Made by a program: the position numbers and the translations under genes. The notes beneath the pieces were generated by a model, which saw only the letters and a list, made by a program, of their open reading frames with translations, had not been told where the DNA came from and did not search any database. DNA of 64,000 nucleotides from Micromonospora sp. FIMYZ51 (GTDB taxonomy: Bacteria > Actinomycetota > Actinomycetes > Mycobacteriales > Micromonosporaceae): contig NZ_CP134706.1 of assembly GCF_038246755.1 (NCBI RefSeq), forward strand, positions 6,761,501-6,825,500. The letters are read 5' to 3'. Shown here piece by piece: positions 34,305 through 42,621 of the stretch (position 1 is its first letter; each line of letters starts with the position of its first letter).

Positions 34305-35139
34305 GCGCCCCACGCCCGACCTCACCTCCGCCGATCTTGCACTTTCCGCCGGGGCAAATCCCCCCCTTCCAGGACATCTCAGCGACCAAAAGTGCAAGAT
34401 CGGCGGGGGCGGGGAGGGCGGGGAGGGAGGAGGGAGGGAGCGAGGGAGGGCGGGGAGGGAGGGGAGGGAGGGGGTGGGGGTTAGGCGGGGTGGGGGTGGC
34501 GCGGAAGGTGATTGTGTAGGTGAAGGAGGTTCCGTCTACCTGGAAGGCGTAGCAGCCGGGACCGGTGACCGTGGTGGTGGCCGGCAGGTCGGTGTCCGGG
34601 CGGGTCAGCACGGCGTGGTGGCCACCGTCGCGGGGCTCACCGAGGTAGGAGAACTCCACGGAGGCGGTGCCCGGCCCGTCGATGCGTCCGGCCCGCACCA
34701 GCACCGGCCCGGTGTAGCCGGCGGAGATCCAGCGGAGCTTCACGGTGTAACTGCCGTCCCGGTTGCGGTCGCCGTCGCGCAACGGCAGGGCGTTGTCGGG
34801 CAGGTAGTCGGCGACCGGGTAGACCGGGCCAGACCCGAGCACCCGGCTGGCCTGGTCGGGGTTGGCCCAGGGCTGCGGCTCGGCGATCGGGCAGGGGTCA
34901 CCCGGTGCCACGCTGGGCAGCCGCAGGGGTGGCACCGGGAACTCGCCGGGCAGGGCGGACCCGGTGGAGCCGGCCGGGGCGGAGGGCAGCGGGGAGCCGG
35001 TCGGGGCGGAGGGCAGCGGAGAGCCGGTCGGGGCGACCGCGGGAGTGCCGTCGCAGGCCGTCAACGCCCACCCGAGCACCGCCGTCACCGCCCACCCGAG
35101 CACCGCCGTCACCGTCACCGCCACCCGGGCACGTCGCAT
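34237..35139 (-). CDS. Putative lipoprotein with repeat-derived C-terminus
   Basis: A 300-residue exported protein. A lipoprotein signal ends LGWALTAC–DG (Cys about residue 29). A Pro/Ser/Gly-rich linker with short tandem repeats follows, then a beta-rich domain (YTVKLRWISAGYTGPVLVRA; GPGCYAFQVDGTSFTYTITF). After about residue 210 the frame runs through Pro-rich sequence from the G-rich tract and through dispersed repeat copy 3 (ICPGGKCKIGG), and ends 68 bp inside the convergent DUF559 gene. The original stop was probably near the end of the beta domain. ATG 35139 lacks a strong ribosome site. Confidence 0.68.
   Translation of the reverse strand: MRRARVAVTVTAVLGWAVTAVLGWALTACDGTPAVAPTGSPLPSAPTGSPLPSAPAGSTGSALPGEFPVPPLRLPSVAPGDPCPIAEPQPWANPDQASRVLGSGPVYPVADYLPDNALPLRDGDRNRDGSYTVKLRWISAGYTGPVLVRAGRIDGPGTASVEFSYLGEPRDGGHHAVLTRPDTDLPATTTVTGPGCYAFQVDGTSFTYTITFRATPTPPNPHPLPPLPPRPPSLPPSSLPALPAPADLALLVAEMSWKGGICPGGKCKIGGGEVGRGALRRGRPGWWRQCGRGGDRGRGR
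34328..34406. repeat. Dispersed inverted repeat, copy 3
   Basis: Perfect 18-bp arms CCGCCGATCTTGCACTTT (34328–34345) and AAAGTGCAAGATCGGCGG (34389–34406). It is inverted relative to copy 2, judging by the shared inner sequence. It lies between the convergent DUF559 and lipoprotein genes and could act as a bidirectional terminator, although the lipoprotein frame reads through it. Confidence 0.92.
34407..34500. repeat. G-rich tract beside repeat copy 3
   Basis: GGGGAGGG / GGGAGGGA runs with many triplet or longer G tracts, a good G-quadruplex candidate. It is read on the minus strand as the Pro-rich tail of the lipoprotein gene. Confidence 0.7.
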
Positions 35140-35162
35140 CACATCCGCAGTATCGACCAATC

Positions 35163-36425
35163 TCACCGGACCCGCTGCCCGGCGCGGTCCAGCAGGGCTC
35201 GGCGCTCGGCGTCGCCGGGGGTGCGGGCCGCCGCCGCCCGGAACAACTCCGCCGCCCGCTCGCTGTCGCCCTGCCGGGCCAGCAGATCCGCCTCCACCGC
35301 GAGCACCAGCGGGTAGCCGTCAAGCGCACCACCACTGCGGGCCTCGGCGAGCCGGGCCAACCCGACCGCCGGCCCGTACGCATAGCCGTGTGCCACGGCA
35401 CGGTTCAGCGCGACCACCGGGCTCGGTTGGAGCCGGACGAGTTTGTCGTAGCAGTCCGCGATCCGCTGCCAGTCGGTCTCCTCGGCGTTCGGCGCGGTGG
35501 CGTGACAGGCCGCGATCCGGGCCTGCCAGGCGTACGGGCCGGGCTGCGACGACCCGGCGAGCAGGCGTACCCCCTCGGTGATCGCGTCGGTGTCCCAGCG
35601 CAACCGGTCCTGCCGGTCCAGCGGGACCAGGTCGCCGTGCTCGTCCCGGCGAGCGGCGCGCCGGGAGTGCTGCAACAGGAAGAGCGCGAGCAGCGCCGGC
35701 ACCTCCGGCTCATCCGGCATCAGCCGGACCAGGAGTCGGGCCAACCGGATCGCCTCGTCGGCAAAGGCCGGCTCCCCGTCCGCGTCGTAGCCCTGGGTGA
35801 AGAGCAGGTAGAGCACGGCCAGCACCCCGGGTAGCCGTTCGGTGAGGGCCGGGCCCTGCGGCACCCGGTACGGGATCCGCGCGGCGGCGATCTTCGCCTT
35901 GGCCCGGGTCAACCGGCGGGTCATCGTCGACTCGGTGACCAGGAAGACCCGGGCGATGTCGGCGGTCGGCACCGCACAGATCGTACGCAGGGTCAGTGCG
36001 ACCCTCGCCTCGATCGCGAGCGCCGGATGGCAGCAGGTGAAGATCAGCCGCAGCCGGTCGTCCACGACCTCCTCCCCGCCCGGCTCGGCGGTCGCCGCTG
36101 TGAGCGCCAGCACGGCCAACTCACGCAGCTTGCGCCGCTCGATCGAGGCACGCCGCAGCACGTCGAGGACCCGGTTGCGGGCCACCGTCATCAGCCAGCC
36201 GCCCGGATTCGTCGGTACCCCCTCGACCGGCCAGCGATCCAGGGCCCGGACCAGGGCCTCCTGCGCGCTGTCCTCGGCCAGCGTCCAGTCACCGGTGATC
36301 CGGATCAACGCCGCCACGATCCGGGGGTACGCGTCGACGGCCGCAGCCGCGACGGCTTGCGCCGCCGCGGCCCGGTCCGGGGCGCTCTGCTCGTCGGTGC
36401 TGCGGTCGCCCCCGGAGGCGGTCAC
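35163..36425 (-). CDS. ECF sigma factor, ECF42-like, with C-terminal TPR-like domain
   Basis: A 420-residue sigma factor. Region 2 (about 25–100) contains GDWTLAEDSAQEALVRALDR and GWLMTVARNRVLDVLRRAS. Region 4 (about 130–190) contains LRTICAVPTADIARVFLVTE. The long helical C-terminal extension (about 200–420; VLYLLFTQGYDADGEPAFAD, NRAVAHGYAYGPAVGLA) is typical of the ECF42 group, which has no classical anti-sigma factor and is linked to DGPF/YCII proteins. The GTG start overlaps the stop of the upstream YCII gene by four bases. Starts further upstream in frame are less likely. Confidence 0.92.
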   Translation of the reverse strand: MTASGGDRSTDEQSAPDRAAAAQAVAAAAVDAYPRIVAALIRITGDWTLAEDSAQEALVRALDRWPVEGVPTNPGGWLMTVARNRVLDVLRRASIERRKLRELAVLALTAATAEPGGEEVVDDRLRLIFTCCHPALAIEARVALTLRTICAVPTADIARVFLVTESTMTRRLTRAKAKIAAARIPYRVPQGPALTERLPGVLAVLYLLFTQGYDADGEPAFADEAIRLARLLVRLMPDEPEVPALLALFLLQHSRRAARRDEHGDLVPLDRQDRLRWDTDAITEGVRLLAGSSQPGPYAWQARIAACHATAPNAEETDWQRIADCYDKLVRLQPSPVVALNRAVAHGYAYGPAVGLARLAEARSGGALDGYPLVLAVEADLLARQGDSERAAELFRAAAARTPGDAERRALLDRAGQRVR

Positions 36426-36757
36426 TGATCGTCGTCGGCGAACGGTCGGAGTTCGATGCGGCCCGCCCAGGCCATCGGATGGGCGCGGGCCACCTCGATC
36501 GCCTCGTCCAGGTCCGCGCACTCCAGCAGGTCGAAGCCGACGATCATCTCCTTGACCTCGGCGAACGGCCCGTCGGAGAGGAGCAGTTGACCGTTGCGGA
36601 CGCGGACCGTGGTGGCCGCCGAGGCCGGGGCGAGTCGATCGCCCTGGAGCCGCCGGCCGGCGGCGTCGTTCTCCGTCACCCACTCCTCGATGTCGGGGTG
36701 GTTCGCGTAGTCCTGGTCCGGCTCGGGGTCGGTGCAGACGAGCATCAGATACTTCAC
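36422..36757 (-). CDS. YCII/DGPF-domain protein
   Basis: A 111-residue protein of the YCII-related family, opening KYLMLVCTDPEP and carrying the signature LLLSDGPFAEVKEMIVGFDL. GTG start with GGAGG upstream. It is the first gene of a two-gene unit with the ECF42-like sigma factor, the conserved arrangement of that group. The biochemical function of DGPF proteins is not firmly known; they may be the regulated output of the sigma factor. Confidence 0.92.
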   Translation of the reverse strand: MKYLMLVCTDPEPDQDYANHPDIEEWVTENDAAGRRLQGDRLAPASAATTVRVRNGQLLLSDGPFAEVKEMIVGFDLLECADLDEAIEVARAHPMAWAGRIELRPFADDDQ

Positions 36758-36878
36758 GTCAGGTCCTCCGTGTCTTCGTCATGGGGTGTCGCACCCGCAT
36801 GACGAACGGCCCGCCACCGTCCGGACAAGCCGTCCGAACAAGCCGTCTACGAATGTCAGATGCCATTCTCGAAACGAC

Positions 36879-37412
36879 TCAGCCGAGTTCGCTGATCAGC
36901 CGTTCGCCGTCCGGCCAGGGGCCGAAGCCGGTGGCGCTGTCGAGATGCCCCACCTCGCCCGCGTCGACGAGCTTCGCACCCCAGTCCCGGGCGTACTGCT
37001 CAAACTGGGGGAAGGTCGTGTACGGGTCGGTCCGGCTGGCCACCACGACCGCCGGGAACGGCAGCCGGGTGCGGGGCACCACCCAGGGCAGGTCTGACGG
37101 GTCGTCCGGCTCGAACCCGTCGATATAAGGCGGCGTGACGAGCAGCGCGCCGCAGATCCGGTCGGCGTACTCGGCGTGGTTGGCCGCCCAGACGACGGTG
37201 CTGATGCAGCCCGCGCTGTGGGCGATGAGGACGGCCGGCTCCGCCGACTCACCGACCGCAGCGTGCAGGGCCGCCACGTGGTCCCGCAGCACCAGCGGCG
37301 GGCCGGGCGGCTCCAGCGTCCAGCGGTACGTCGGATGGCGGCCGGCGAGCCACCGGAGCCAGTGCTCCGGTCGGGGCACCCCTCGGCCCGGCACGAGCAG
37401 GTGGCGGGTCAT
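36879..37412 (-). CDS. RBBP9/YdeN-family serine hydrolase
   Basis: A 177-residue small alpha/beta hydrolase. The nucleophile motif is LIAHSAGCIS, the acid is in VVASRTDPYTTF, and the His is in GEVGHLDSATGFGPWPDG, which is characteristic of RBBP9/YdeN proteins. No signal peptide. The ATG at 37412 has a weak ribosome site. Natural substrates of this family are poorly defined. It stands alone between the YCII gene and the metal exporter. Confidence 0.9.
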   Translation of the reverse strand: MTRHLLVPGRGVPRPEHWLRWLAGRHPTYRWTLEPPGPPLVLRDHVAALHAAVGESAEPAVLIAHSAGCISTVVWAANHAEYADRICGALLVTPPYIDGFEPDDPSDLPWVVPRTRLPFPAVVVASRTDPYTTFPQFEQYARDWGAKLVDAGEVGHLDSATGFGPWPDGERLISELG

Positions 37413-37602
37413 GCCGCCGACCGTAGCCGTGGAACACCGCTCCGGTCGACGGAGAATTCGTAGCCGCGCGGCAGGTCCGGCCGGTGCGACGCTTCCTTGA
37501 TACCACGCGACCCCGGCGCTGGGCGTGACCGGCCGGAACTCGCCGCACTGGTCCGGACGCGGTCCGGTGCCGTGGCACCCGCCCGGTCGGATCGGGGTAC
37601 GG

Positions 37603-38457
37603 CTAGGCGGTGAGGGCGGAGACGGCGGCGGCCACGTAGAGGCAGCCGCCGAGACAGACCGCCACACCGGCGATCGCCGGCGTCCAGGCGGAGACGGTGG
37701 ACGCCATGGCCCACCTTTTGGTGTGCCCGGCCAGCAGCCGATGGCCCCGGATGGTCAGCACCCCCACGCCGGTGAGGGTCAGGGCCATCCCGGTGCCGAA
37801 GGCGAGCACGATCACCACCGCGCCGACCGAGCGACCGGTCAGCAGCCCGCTGACCAGGATGAGGAAGGCCGACGGGGAGGGCAGCAGTCCGCCGGAGAGA
37901 CCGAGCGCAACCAGCCCGCGACGCGACCACGGATCGACCGGATCGTGGCCGTGGCCGTGGGCGTGGGCGTGGGCATGGGCATGGGCGTGGCCGTGGGCGT
38001 GGCCGTGATCGTGATCGTGGGCGTGGGCGTGGGTATGGGCGTGGCCGTGAGCATGGGCGTGGGCGTGGCCGTGATCGTGGCTGTGGGCGCGCCGGGTCAG
38101 GTGCCGGCGGATCAGGTGTGCGCCGACGCCGATCACGACGACGCCCGCCAGGACCTGGAGGCCGGCGGTGATCGTCGTGGTGCCGAGGCTGGCCGCCCCG
38201 CTGAACCCCGTCCAGGCCAGCGCCAGCACCAGGACGGAGAAGGTGTGCATCACCGCGACGATCACACCCAGGCGGAGTGCATCCCGGTATCGGCCCCGCG
38301 TGCCGACCAGGTAGGCGGCGGTGATGCTCTTGCCGTGCCCAGGTGCCACGGCGTGCGCGGCGCCGACGCCCACCGCTGCTATCAGCGCCACCCAGAACAG
38401 GGTGGCGTTGTCGAAGAGAGCCAGCAGTCGCTCGTCGAGCCCGCTGAGGCCGTTCAT
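37603..38457 (-). CDS. Nickel/cobalt transporter, RcnA/HupE-like, with His-rich loop
   Basis: A 284-residue membrane protein of the NiCoT superfamily. The first helices carry [17 protein letters not shown], the HAxxPGHGK metal motif. About 50 residues of alternating His with Ala, Gly and Asp (about 125–175) form a metal-binding loop, followed by three to four more helices ([20 protein letters not shown]). The ATG overlaps the stop of the upstream exported-protein gene (ATGA). Probably exports Ni/Co, or imports it for metalloenzymes. Confidence 0.9.
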   Translation of the reverse strand: MNGLSGLDERLLALFDNATLFWVALIAAVGVGAAHAVAPGHGKSITAAYLVGTRGRYRDALRLGVIVAVMHTFSVLVLALAWTGFSGAASLGTTTITAGLQVLAGVVVIGVGAHLIRRHLTRRAHSHDHGHAHAHAHGHAHTHAHAHDHDHGHAHGHAHAHAHAHAHGHGHDPVDPWSRRGLVALGLSGGLLPSPSAFLILVSGLLTGRSVGAVVIVLAFGTGMALTLTGVGVLTIRGHRLLAGHTKRWAMASTVSAWTPAIAGVAVCLGGCLYVAAAVSALTA

Positions 38458-39095
38458 GTCGTGCTCCGGGTACGTCGTCGAGACAGGAGAAGAAGCAGCG
38501 CGCCGAGCCCACCGAGGGCGGTGATCCCGACGGTCAGGGTGGCGGTCGGGTCGAGCCGTCGGCCCGACCGCGAGAAGTCGACCCGGTGGGTGCCGTCGGT
38601 CGCGGTGAAGAGCGCCTCGGCCGGTGTCGCCGCCTCGGCGCGCAGCACCGTGCGGTACGCCTGGTTGAGGTCGGTCAGCGCGGTCACCGTGATGTCGAGC
38701 GTGCGCACCGGCCCGGGGCAGTCGAAGGTGAGGCGGGCGCCCCGGGCGAGCAGGTCGTCCAGCGGCTCCAGTCGGCCGGGGCAGGCTTGGCCGTCCTGAC
38801 TGACCGTGATCCGCTGGCGGAGGTAGTCGCCGACCGTGCTGGAACGCGCCAGCTTCTGCTCGCCGGTGAGTTTTGTGGTTACCGCGCCCGTGCTCGGGTC
38901 CTCGAACGCGCCCAACGACTGGCCGAGCGCCACCCAGTCGTCCTCGGCGGGTTGCCAGGACAGGTCGACCCGGGTGCCGTCGGCGGCGGCGCGGGCCACC
39001 GTGGGCGGGCCGAAGGGATGTGCGGCGGCGGGTGCGCCGGGGCCGAGCACGGCGGCCAGGGCCAACCCGCTGGCCAGCATCGCGCGGTAGTTCAT
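38454..39095 (-). CDS. Exported membrane-anchored partner of the Ni/Co transporter
   Basis: A 213-residue exported protein. The signal peptide ends APAAA–HPFG; a beta domain (about 30–175) contains HPFGPPTV, TFDCPGPVRTLDITVTALTD and GTHRVDFSRSG. The C-terminal helix is LTVGITALGGLGALLLLLSR with a basic tail. GGGAGAAG precedes the ATG. It is coupled to the transporter, and similar exported proteins accompany HupE/RcnA-like genes in actinomycetes, perhaps as an extracytoplasmic metal-handling subunit. That role is inference. Confidence 0.8.
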   Translation of the reverse strand: MNYRAMLASGLALAAVLGPGAPAAAHPFGPPTVARAAADGTRVDLSWQPAEDDWVALGQSLGAFEDPSTGAVTTKLTGEQKLARSSTVGDYLRQRITVSQDGQACPGRLEPLDDLLARGARLTFDCPGPVRTLDITVTALTDLNQAYRTVLRAEAATPAEALFTATDGTHRVDFSRSGRRLDPTATLTVGITALGGLGALLLLLSRRRTRSTT

Positions 39096-39113
39096 CGTCT
39101 TCTCCCGAGGAGC

Positions 39114-39143
39114 GGTGGGGGCCGCCGGGCGGCGTCCCCCACC
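39114..39143. terminator. Hairpin terminator, second copy
   Basis: GGTGGGGGCCGCC (39114–39126) and GGCGTCCCCCACC (39131–39143) make a 13-bp stem with one mismatch. It is the inverted counterpart of the hairpin at 19763–19792 and follows the second WxL-like gene. Confidence 0.65.
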
Positions 39144-39150
39144 CGGGGTG

Positions 39151-39783
39151 TCACTCGAACAGGGACAGGGTCAACGTCGAGGCGTACTCACCCGCCGCCA
39201 CATCAGCCGGCGTACGCAGGAACAACTCCGCGTTCACCGTGAACTCCCCACCCGCCACGGCACCCGAGTCGAACGTCGAGACCAGCAACTCCTGATCCAC
39301 CAGACCCACGTTGTTGCCCGGCTGGGTCGGCTCGTCGACCACCGTCACCACCTCCTCGCCCTCGGCCACCAGACCGGTGTCCCCACCGTCGAGCAACTTC
39401 GGCCGCCAACCCAGATGCCCGGCACCGATCGGCGCCTGACCACCAGCGGCAACAAAATCCGTGGCGCTGCCCAGCACCGCCCACGCCGAACCCGCCGGCA
39501 CCTCGTCAGCGGTCCGCGTGTCGGTCACCGTCACCGTCGGCAACACACCGACGAACTGCCGCACCAGCAACGTCGACCCGTCCTCGGACAACGCCACCGA
39601 GTCACCCGCCACCGACATGGCCAGCACCCCCGGCTCCCTGACCTCCTCGATGTCGACGGTCACCTCGACATCCGCACTCTCCCCCGGCTCCGCCGACACC
39701 GGCGACGCCACCGCCACCGAACCGGCCACCATCACGCCCGCGGCCACCACCGCGAACAAACGACTACGCCTGGCTGTACTCAT
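39151..39783 (-). CDS. Secreted WxL-like surface protein, copy 2
   Basis: A 210-residue exported protein almost identical to the one at 19123–19755. Differences are confined to the signal-peptide region (VAGSVAVASP here, TVGSVALGTP there) and a few residues shortly after. From LPTVTVTDTRT to the end the two proteins are the same. The sequence around the start (CAACGGAGCATGGATATGAG) is also shared. It follows a secreted phosphoesterase gene, as copy 1 does. No DUF916 gene adjoins this copy, so it may use the one at 19815. Confidence 0.82.
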   Translation of the reverse strand: MSTARRSRLFAVVAAGVMVAGSVAVASPVSAEPGESADVEVTVDIEEVREPGVLAMSVAGDSVALSEDGSTLLVRQFVGVLPTVTVTDTRTADEVPAGSAWAVLGSATDFVAAGGQAPIGAGHLGWRPKLLDGGDTGLVAEGEEVVTVVDEPTQPGNNVGLVDQELLVSTFDSGAVAGGEFTVNAELFLRTPADVAAGEYASTLTLSLFE

Positions 39784-39824
39784 ATCCATGCTCCGTTGAC
39801 CTTCGTGATTGGGAATGAGGCGGG

Positions 39825-41777
39825 TCAGTCGCAGCTCAGCGCGGTGTACTCCGCCGCGATCTGCATGGTCACCGGCGCGCCGTCGACGGTTCCGGTGACC
39901 TTCACCGTGGCGGTACCGGCCGGCACCGACCCGGCGCGGGAGTTGAACGACTGGTTGGCCGACTTACCGGGCGCGACCCCGGCGACGGTCCGCGACCCGT
40001 ACGGCGTGATCAGCTCGACGGTCAGCGGCACCTCGCCGCCGTTGCGGACCTCGACCGCCACGTACACGTTCGTGCCGACGCAGCGGGTACGGGCCTGCGC
40101 GTCGACGTTCCACCCGGTCACCGTGACGGCCGGGCTGGTGATCTTCTGGTTGGGGCTGGACAGGAACACCTCGTAGGCCCGCCCCGTGGTGACGGTGCCC
40201 GGAACGGTCAGCTCGTAGCTGATCCGGCCCAGTTCGTCGGCGGTCAGGTTGGCGACCAGGGTGCCGTCCGCATCGCTGCCGACCGGCCGCAGGTGGGCCG
40301 CGACCTTCTCCGCCGGGTCGTAGCCGTACGCCTTGACCTTGACCTTGCCCTTGGCCTCGACGGTGGTCCGGTCGACCGTCACCTGCTGACCGACGGTGTT
40401 CTGCGGGGTGCGCAGCTCGTTGACGGTGCGCTCACCGGCGTCGTTCTTGCGGATCAGGAATCCGTCGTGGTGCTCGCCGTTTGCGTACCGGGACTCGTAG
40501 CGCAGGGTGCCCGCCGCCACGTCGATGAGCTGGTAGAGCTGGGTGTTCTGGCTGGTGCTGGTCACCTCGGCACCGTTGCCGGTCCAGTTCTGACCGTTGT
40601 TGAGCGCGTACATCTTGCCGCCGGAGACGGAGACCGCGTACACCGTGCCCTCGTGCACCGAGGCCGACCGGCGGTTGGTGGCCACGTTGCCCCGGCCGTA
40701 CGAGTGGTCGTGGCCCTGGAGCACCAGGTCGACGCCGTACTGCTCGAAGAGTGGACCCCACTGGCTGCGGACGTTCGGGTTGTTGCGGGTGCCGGTCGTC
40801 GAGTAGACCGGGTGGTGGAAGGTCACCACCGTCCACTTGTTCGGGTTGTCCCGCAGCACGCCTTCCAGCCAGGCGGTCTGCGCGGCCATCAAGGTGGCGT
40901 TGCTCTGGTGGTTGGAGTCCAGGGCGATGAAGCGTACGCCCTGGTAGTCGAGGTAGTAGACGGTCTGCTTCAGCTCCGCGTTACCCGGCCCGTTGTCCGG
41001 GTACGGGAACTGCGGCCGCCAGAACTGCGACAGGCCGCCGGAGTACTCGTGGTTGCCCGGCACCGAGATGTTGTTGATCTGGCCGTCGATGAAGCCGCTG
41101 GCCTTGTACCACTGGCCCCACTGCTCCTCGCTGTTGGCGTGGTCGATGAGGTCACCGGCGTTGACGATCACCTTGGCCTGCGGGCGCTCGGCGAACGCCT
41201 GCCGGAACACCCGGGGCACGGCCGAGTCGAGGTAGTTCTGCGCGTCTCCGTAGTAGATGAAGGAGAACGGCTCGAAGTCAGTGGCCGCCGTCGTGAAGTC
41301 GATCCACTCGCTCCAGTTGGTGCCGTCGCCGACCCGGTAGGTGTACCGGGTGCTCGGCTTCAGGCCGGTGAACTCGACGGTGTGGTAGGTCGAGGCGTAC
41401 CCCAGGGAGGTGTTGACCGGGGTGCTGGAGAGGGCGGAGAGCCGGGTCACCGCGCCGCTCGGCGGGACGACGTCACCCAGCGCCCGAGGGGCTTCGAGGA
41501 GTTCGGCCCGGGCCCACTCGGCGGGAGCCTCGGCCCGCCAGGTGACCCGCTGCGAGGTGGAGGGCGTGGTGGTCGGGGTCAGCATGATCCGGTCCGGCAC
41601 CGGGGACGGCTTGTGGATCTCGGCGGCGGGGAACTTGGCGGGCGGAGCTTCACCGAAGGCGGCGGGGCTGAGCGCCACGCCGCCGACGAGCAGAGCTGCG
41701 GCACCGATCGTCACGATCTTCGTCCGGCGGGCTCCGATGCGCCAGGCGAACGTCTGGTCGGTCACGACGTTTGTCAC
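39825..41777 (-). CDS. Secreted purple acid phosphatase-like metallophosphoesterase
   Basis: A 650-residue exported enzyme. The signal or anchor segment is about 20–42 (IVTIGAAALLVGGVALSPAA). An N-terminal fibronectin-like purple-acid-phosphatase domain follows (about 60–165; TYHTVEFTGLKPSTRYTYRV). The metallophosphatase core (about 170–400) has FIYYGDAQNY, VNAGDLIDHA, VPGNHEYSGG, VVTFHHPVYS and LQGHDHSYGRG. Ig-like domains follow, then a 95-residue C-terminal module shared with the nuclease at 14837 (VELITPYGSRTVAGVAPGKS). GTG 41777 or the in-frame GTG at 41765 may be used. Likely releases phosphate outside the cell. Confidence 0.9.
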   Translation of the reverse strand: MTNVVTDQTFAWRIGARRTKIVTIGAAALLVGGVALSPAAFGEAPPAKFPAAEIHKPSPVPDRIMLTPTTTPSTSQRVTWRAEAPAEWARAELLEAPRALGDVVPPSGAVTRLSALSSTPVNTSLGYASTYHTVEFTGLKPSTRYTYRVGDGTNWSEWIDFTTAATDFEPFSFIYYGDAQNYLDSAVPRVFRQAFAERPQAKVIVNAGDLIDHANSEEQWGQWYKASGFIDGQINNISVPGNHEYSGGLSQFWRPQFPYPDNGPGNAELKQTVYYLDYQGVRFIALDSNHQSNATLMAAQTAWLEGVLRDNPNKWTVVTFHHPVYSTTGTRNNPNVRSQWGPLFEQYGVDLVLQGHDHSYGRGNVATNRRSASVHEGTVYAVSVSGGKMYALNNGQNWTGNGAEVTSTSQNTQLYQLIDVAAGTLRYESRYANGEHHDGFLIRKNDAGERTVNELRTPQNTVGQQVTVDRTTVEAKGKVKVKAYGYDPAEKVAAHLRPVGSDADGTLVANLTADELGRISYELTVPGTVTTGRAYEVFLSSPNQKITSPAVTVTGWNVDAQARTRCVGTNVYVAVEVRNGGEVPLTVELITPYGSRTVAGVAPGKSANQSFNSRAGSVPAGTATVKVTGTVDGAPVTMQIAAEYTALSCD

Positions 41778-41990
41778 CCTTCAAAGAGGAGGCAGACGAC
41801 ACCGCCGACCACCTGGGGGTGTTCGGCGGGTCGTCGCCATTCGCCCAGCTCGGATCGACCGGACGGCGACAAGATCCTTTCCGGCGGATGAACAGGTGGG
41901 ATGTGACCAGGAGTGTTGGCCGGCCCGTCACCTGCCGGTCACCGGCGTCTGGCGGCCATTCAGGAATTCGTTCCTACGATCGGCGGCACC

Positions 41991-42515
41991 ATGACCGATC
42001 AGGGCACCTTCCCCCGGCAACCCGTCCGCCCCCGGCGTCGCCTGCTGCGCGGTGCCGGTGTCCTGCTCTGCGCGGCAGGGCTGCTCGCAACGGCGGTCGC
42101 CAGCACCACCCCGGGCGTCGCGGTGGTCAAGGACGAGCACTTCATCACGGCGCAGACGCCGGGCATCCTCGACATCGAGGGCGGCGAGTGCTTCGACGAC
42201 CCGGCCGAGATACCGGAGGCCGTGGGCGTGGTGGTCCGCTACCGGCCGTGCGCGCTGACTGCGGACAACCAGTCGTACGGCTTCGTGCACGTCGACGACG
42301 ACGCACCCTGGGATCCGGCCGCGCTGAGCGCGTTCGCCTGGGACGCCTGCCGTCGACTTTTCGACCGGACCTGGCCGGGCGAGCAGAGCGACGGGCTACG
42401 CCTCTACCCGATCATGCCGACGGTGGAGACCTGGGCCGACGGCGACCGGGACGTGATGTGCGTGGTCTACCGGCACGGCGGCCGGTTACCCGGCTCGATG
42501 CTGCCGAAGTGGTGA
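41991..42515 (+). CDS. Septum-formation-like exported protein
   Basis: A 174-residue protein with a short cytoplasmic Arg-rich start, one membrane helix (LLRGAGVLLCAAGLLATAVA) and an extracellular domain with paired Cys: GGECFDDPAEIPEAVGVVVR, RYRPCALTADNQSYGFVHV, WDACRRLF, VMCVVYR. The pattern resembles the actinobacterial septum-formation family. No strong ribosome site before the ATG. It stands alone between the phosphatase and a convergent secreted-protein gene. Confidence 0.72.
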   Translation: MTDQGTFPRQPVRPRRRLLRGAGVLLCAAGLLATAVASTTPGVAVVKDEHFITAQTPGILDIEGGECFDDPAEIPEAVGVVVRYRPCALTADNQSYGFVHVDDDAPWDPAALSAFAWDACRRLFDRTWPGEQSDGLRLYPIMPTVETWADGDRDVMCVVYRHGGRLPGSMLPKW

Positions 42516-42621
42516 GCGGCTGCGCCGCACCCGACCAGTGGTGGCGCGCCTGGAACCGACACGCGCCCCGGCGGACCCGCTCACCGGGCCGCCGAGGCGC
42601 GTGTGCGCGCCGGGTCGACGA

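Noticed and set aside
39151..39783. Insertion-sequence-mediated duplication of the WxL-like gene
   Set aside because: No transposase gene, terminal inverted repeat or target duplication was seen around either copy.
42596..42611. Terminator hairpin GGCGCG-TGTG-CGCGCC between convergent genes
   Set aside because: Only 6 bp of stem in very GC-rich DNA; too weak to list as a feature.
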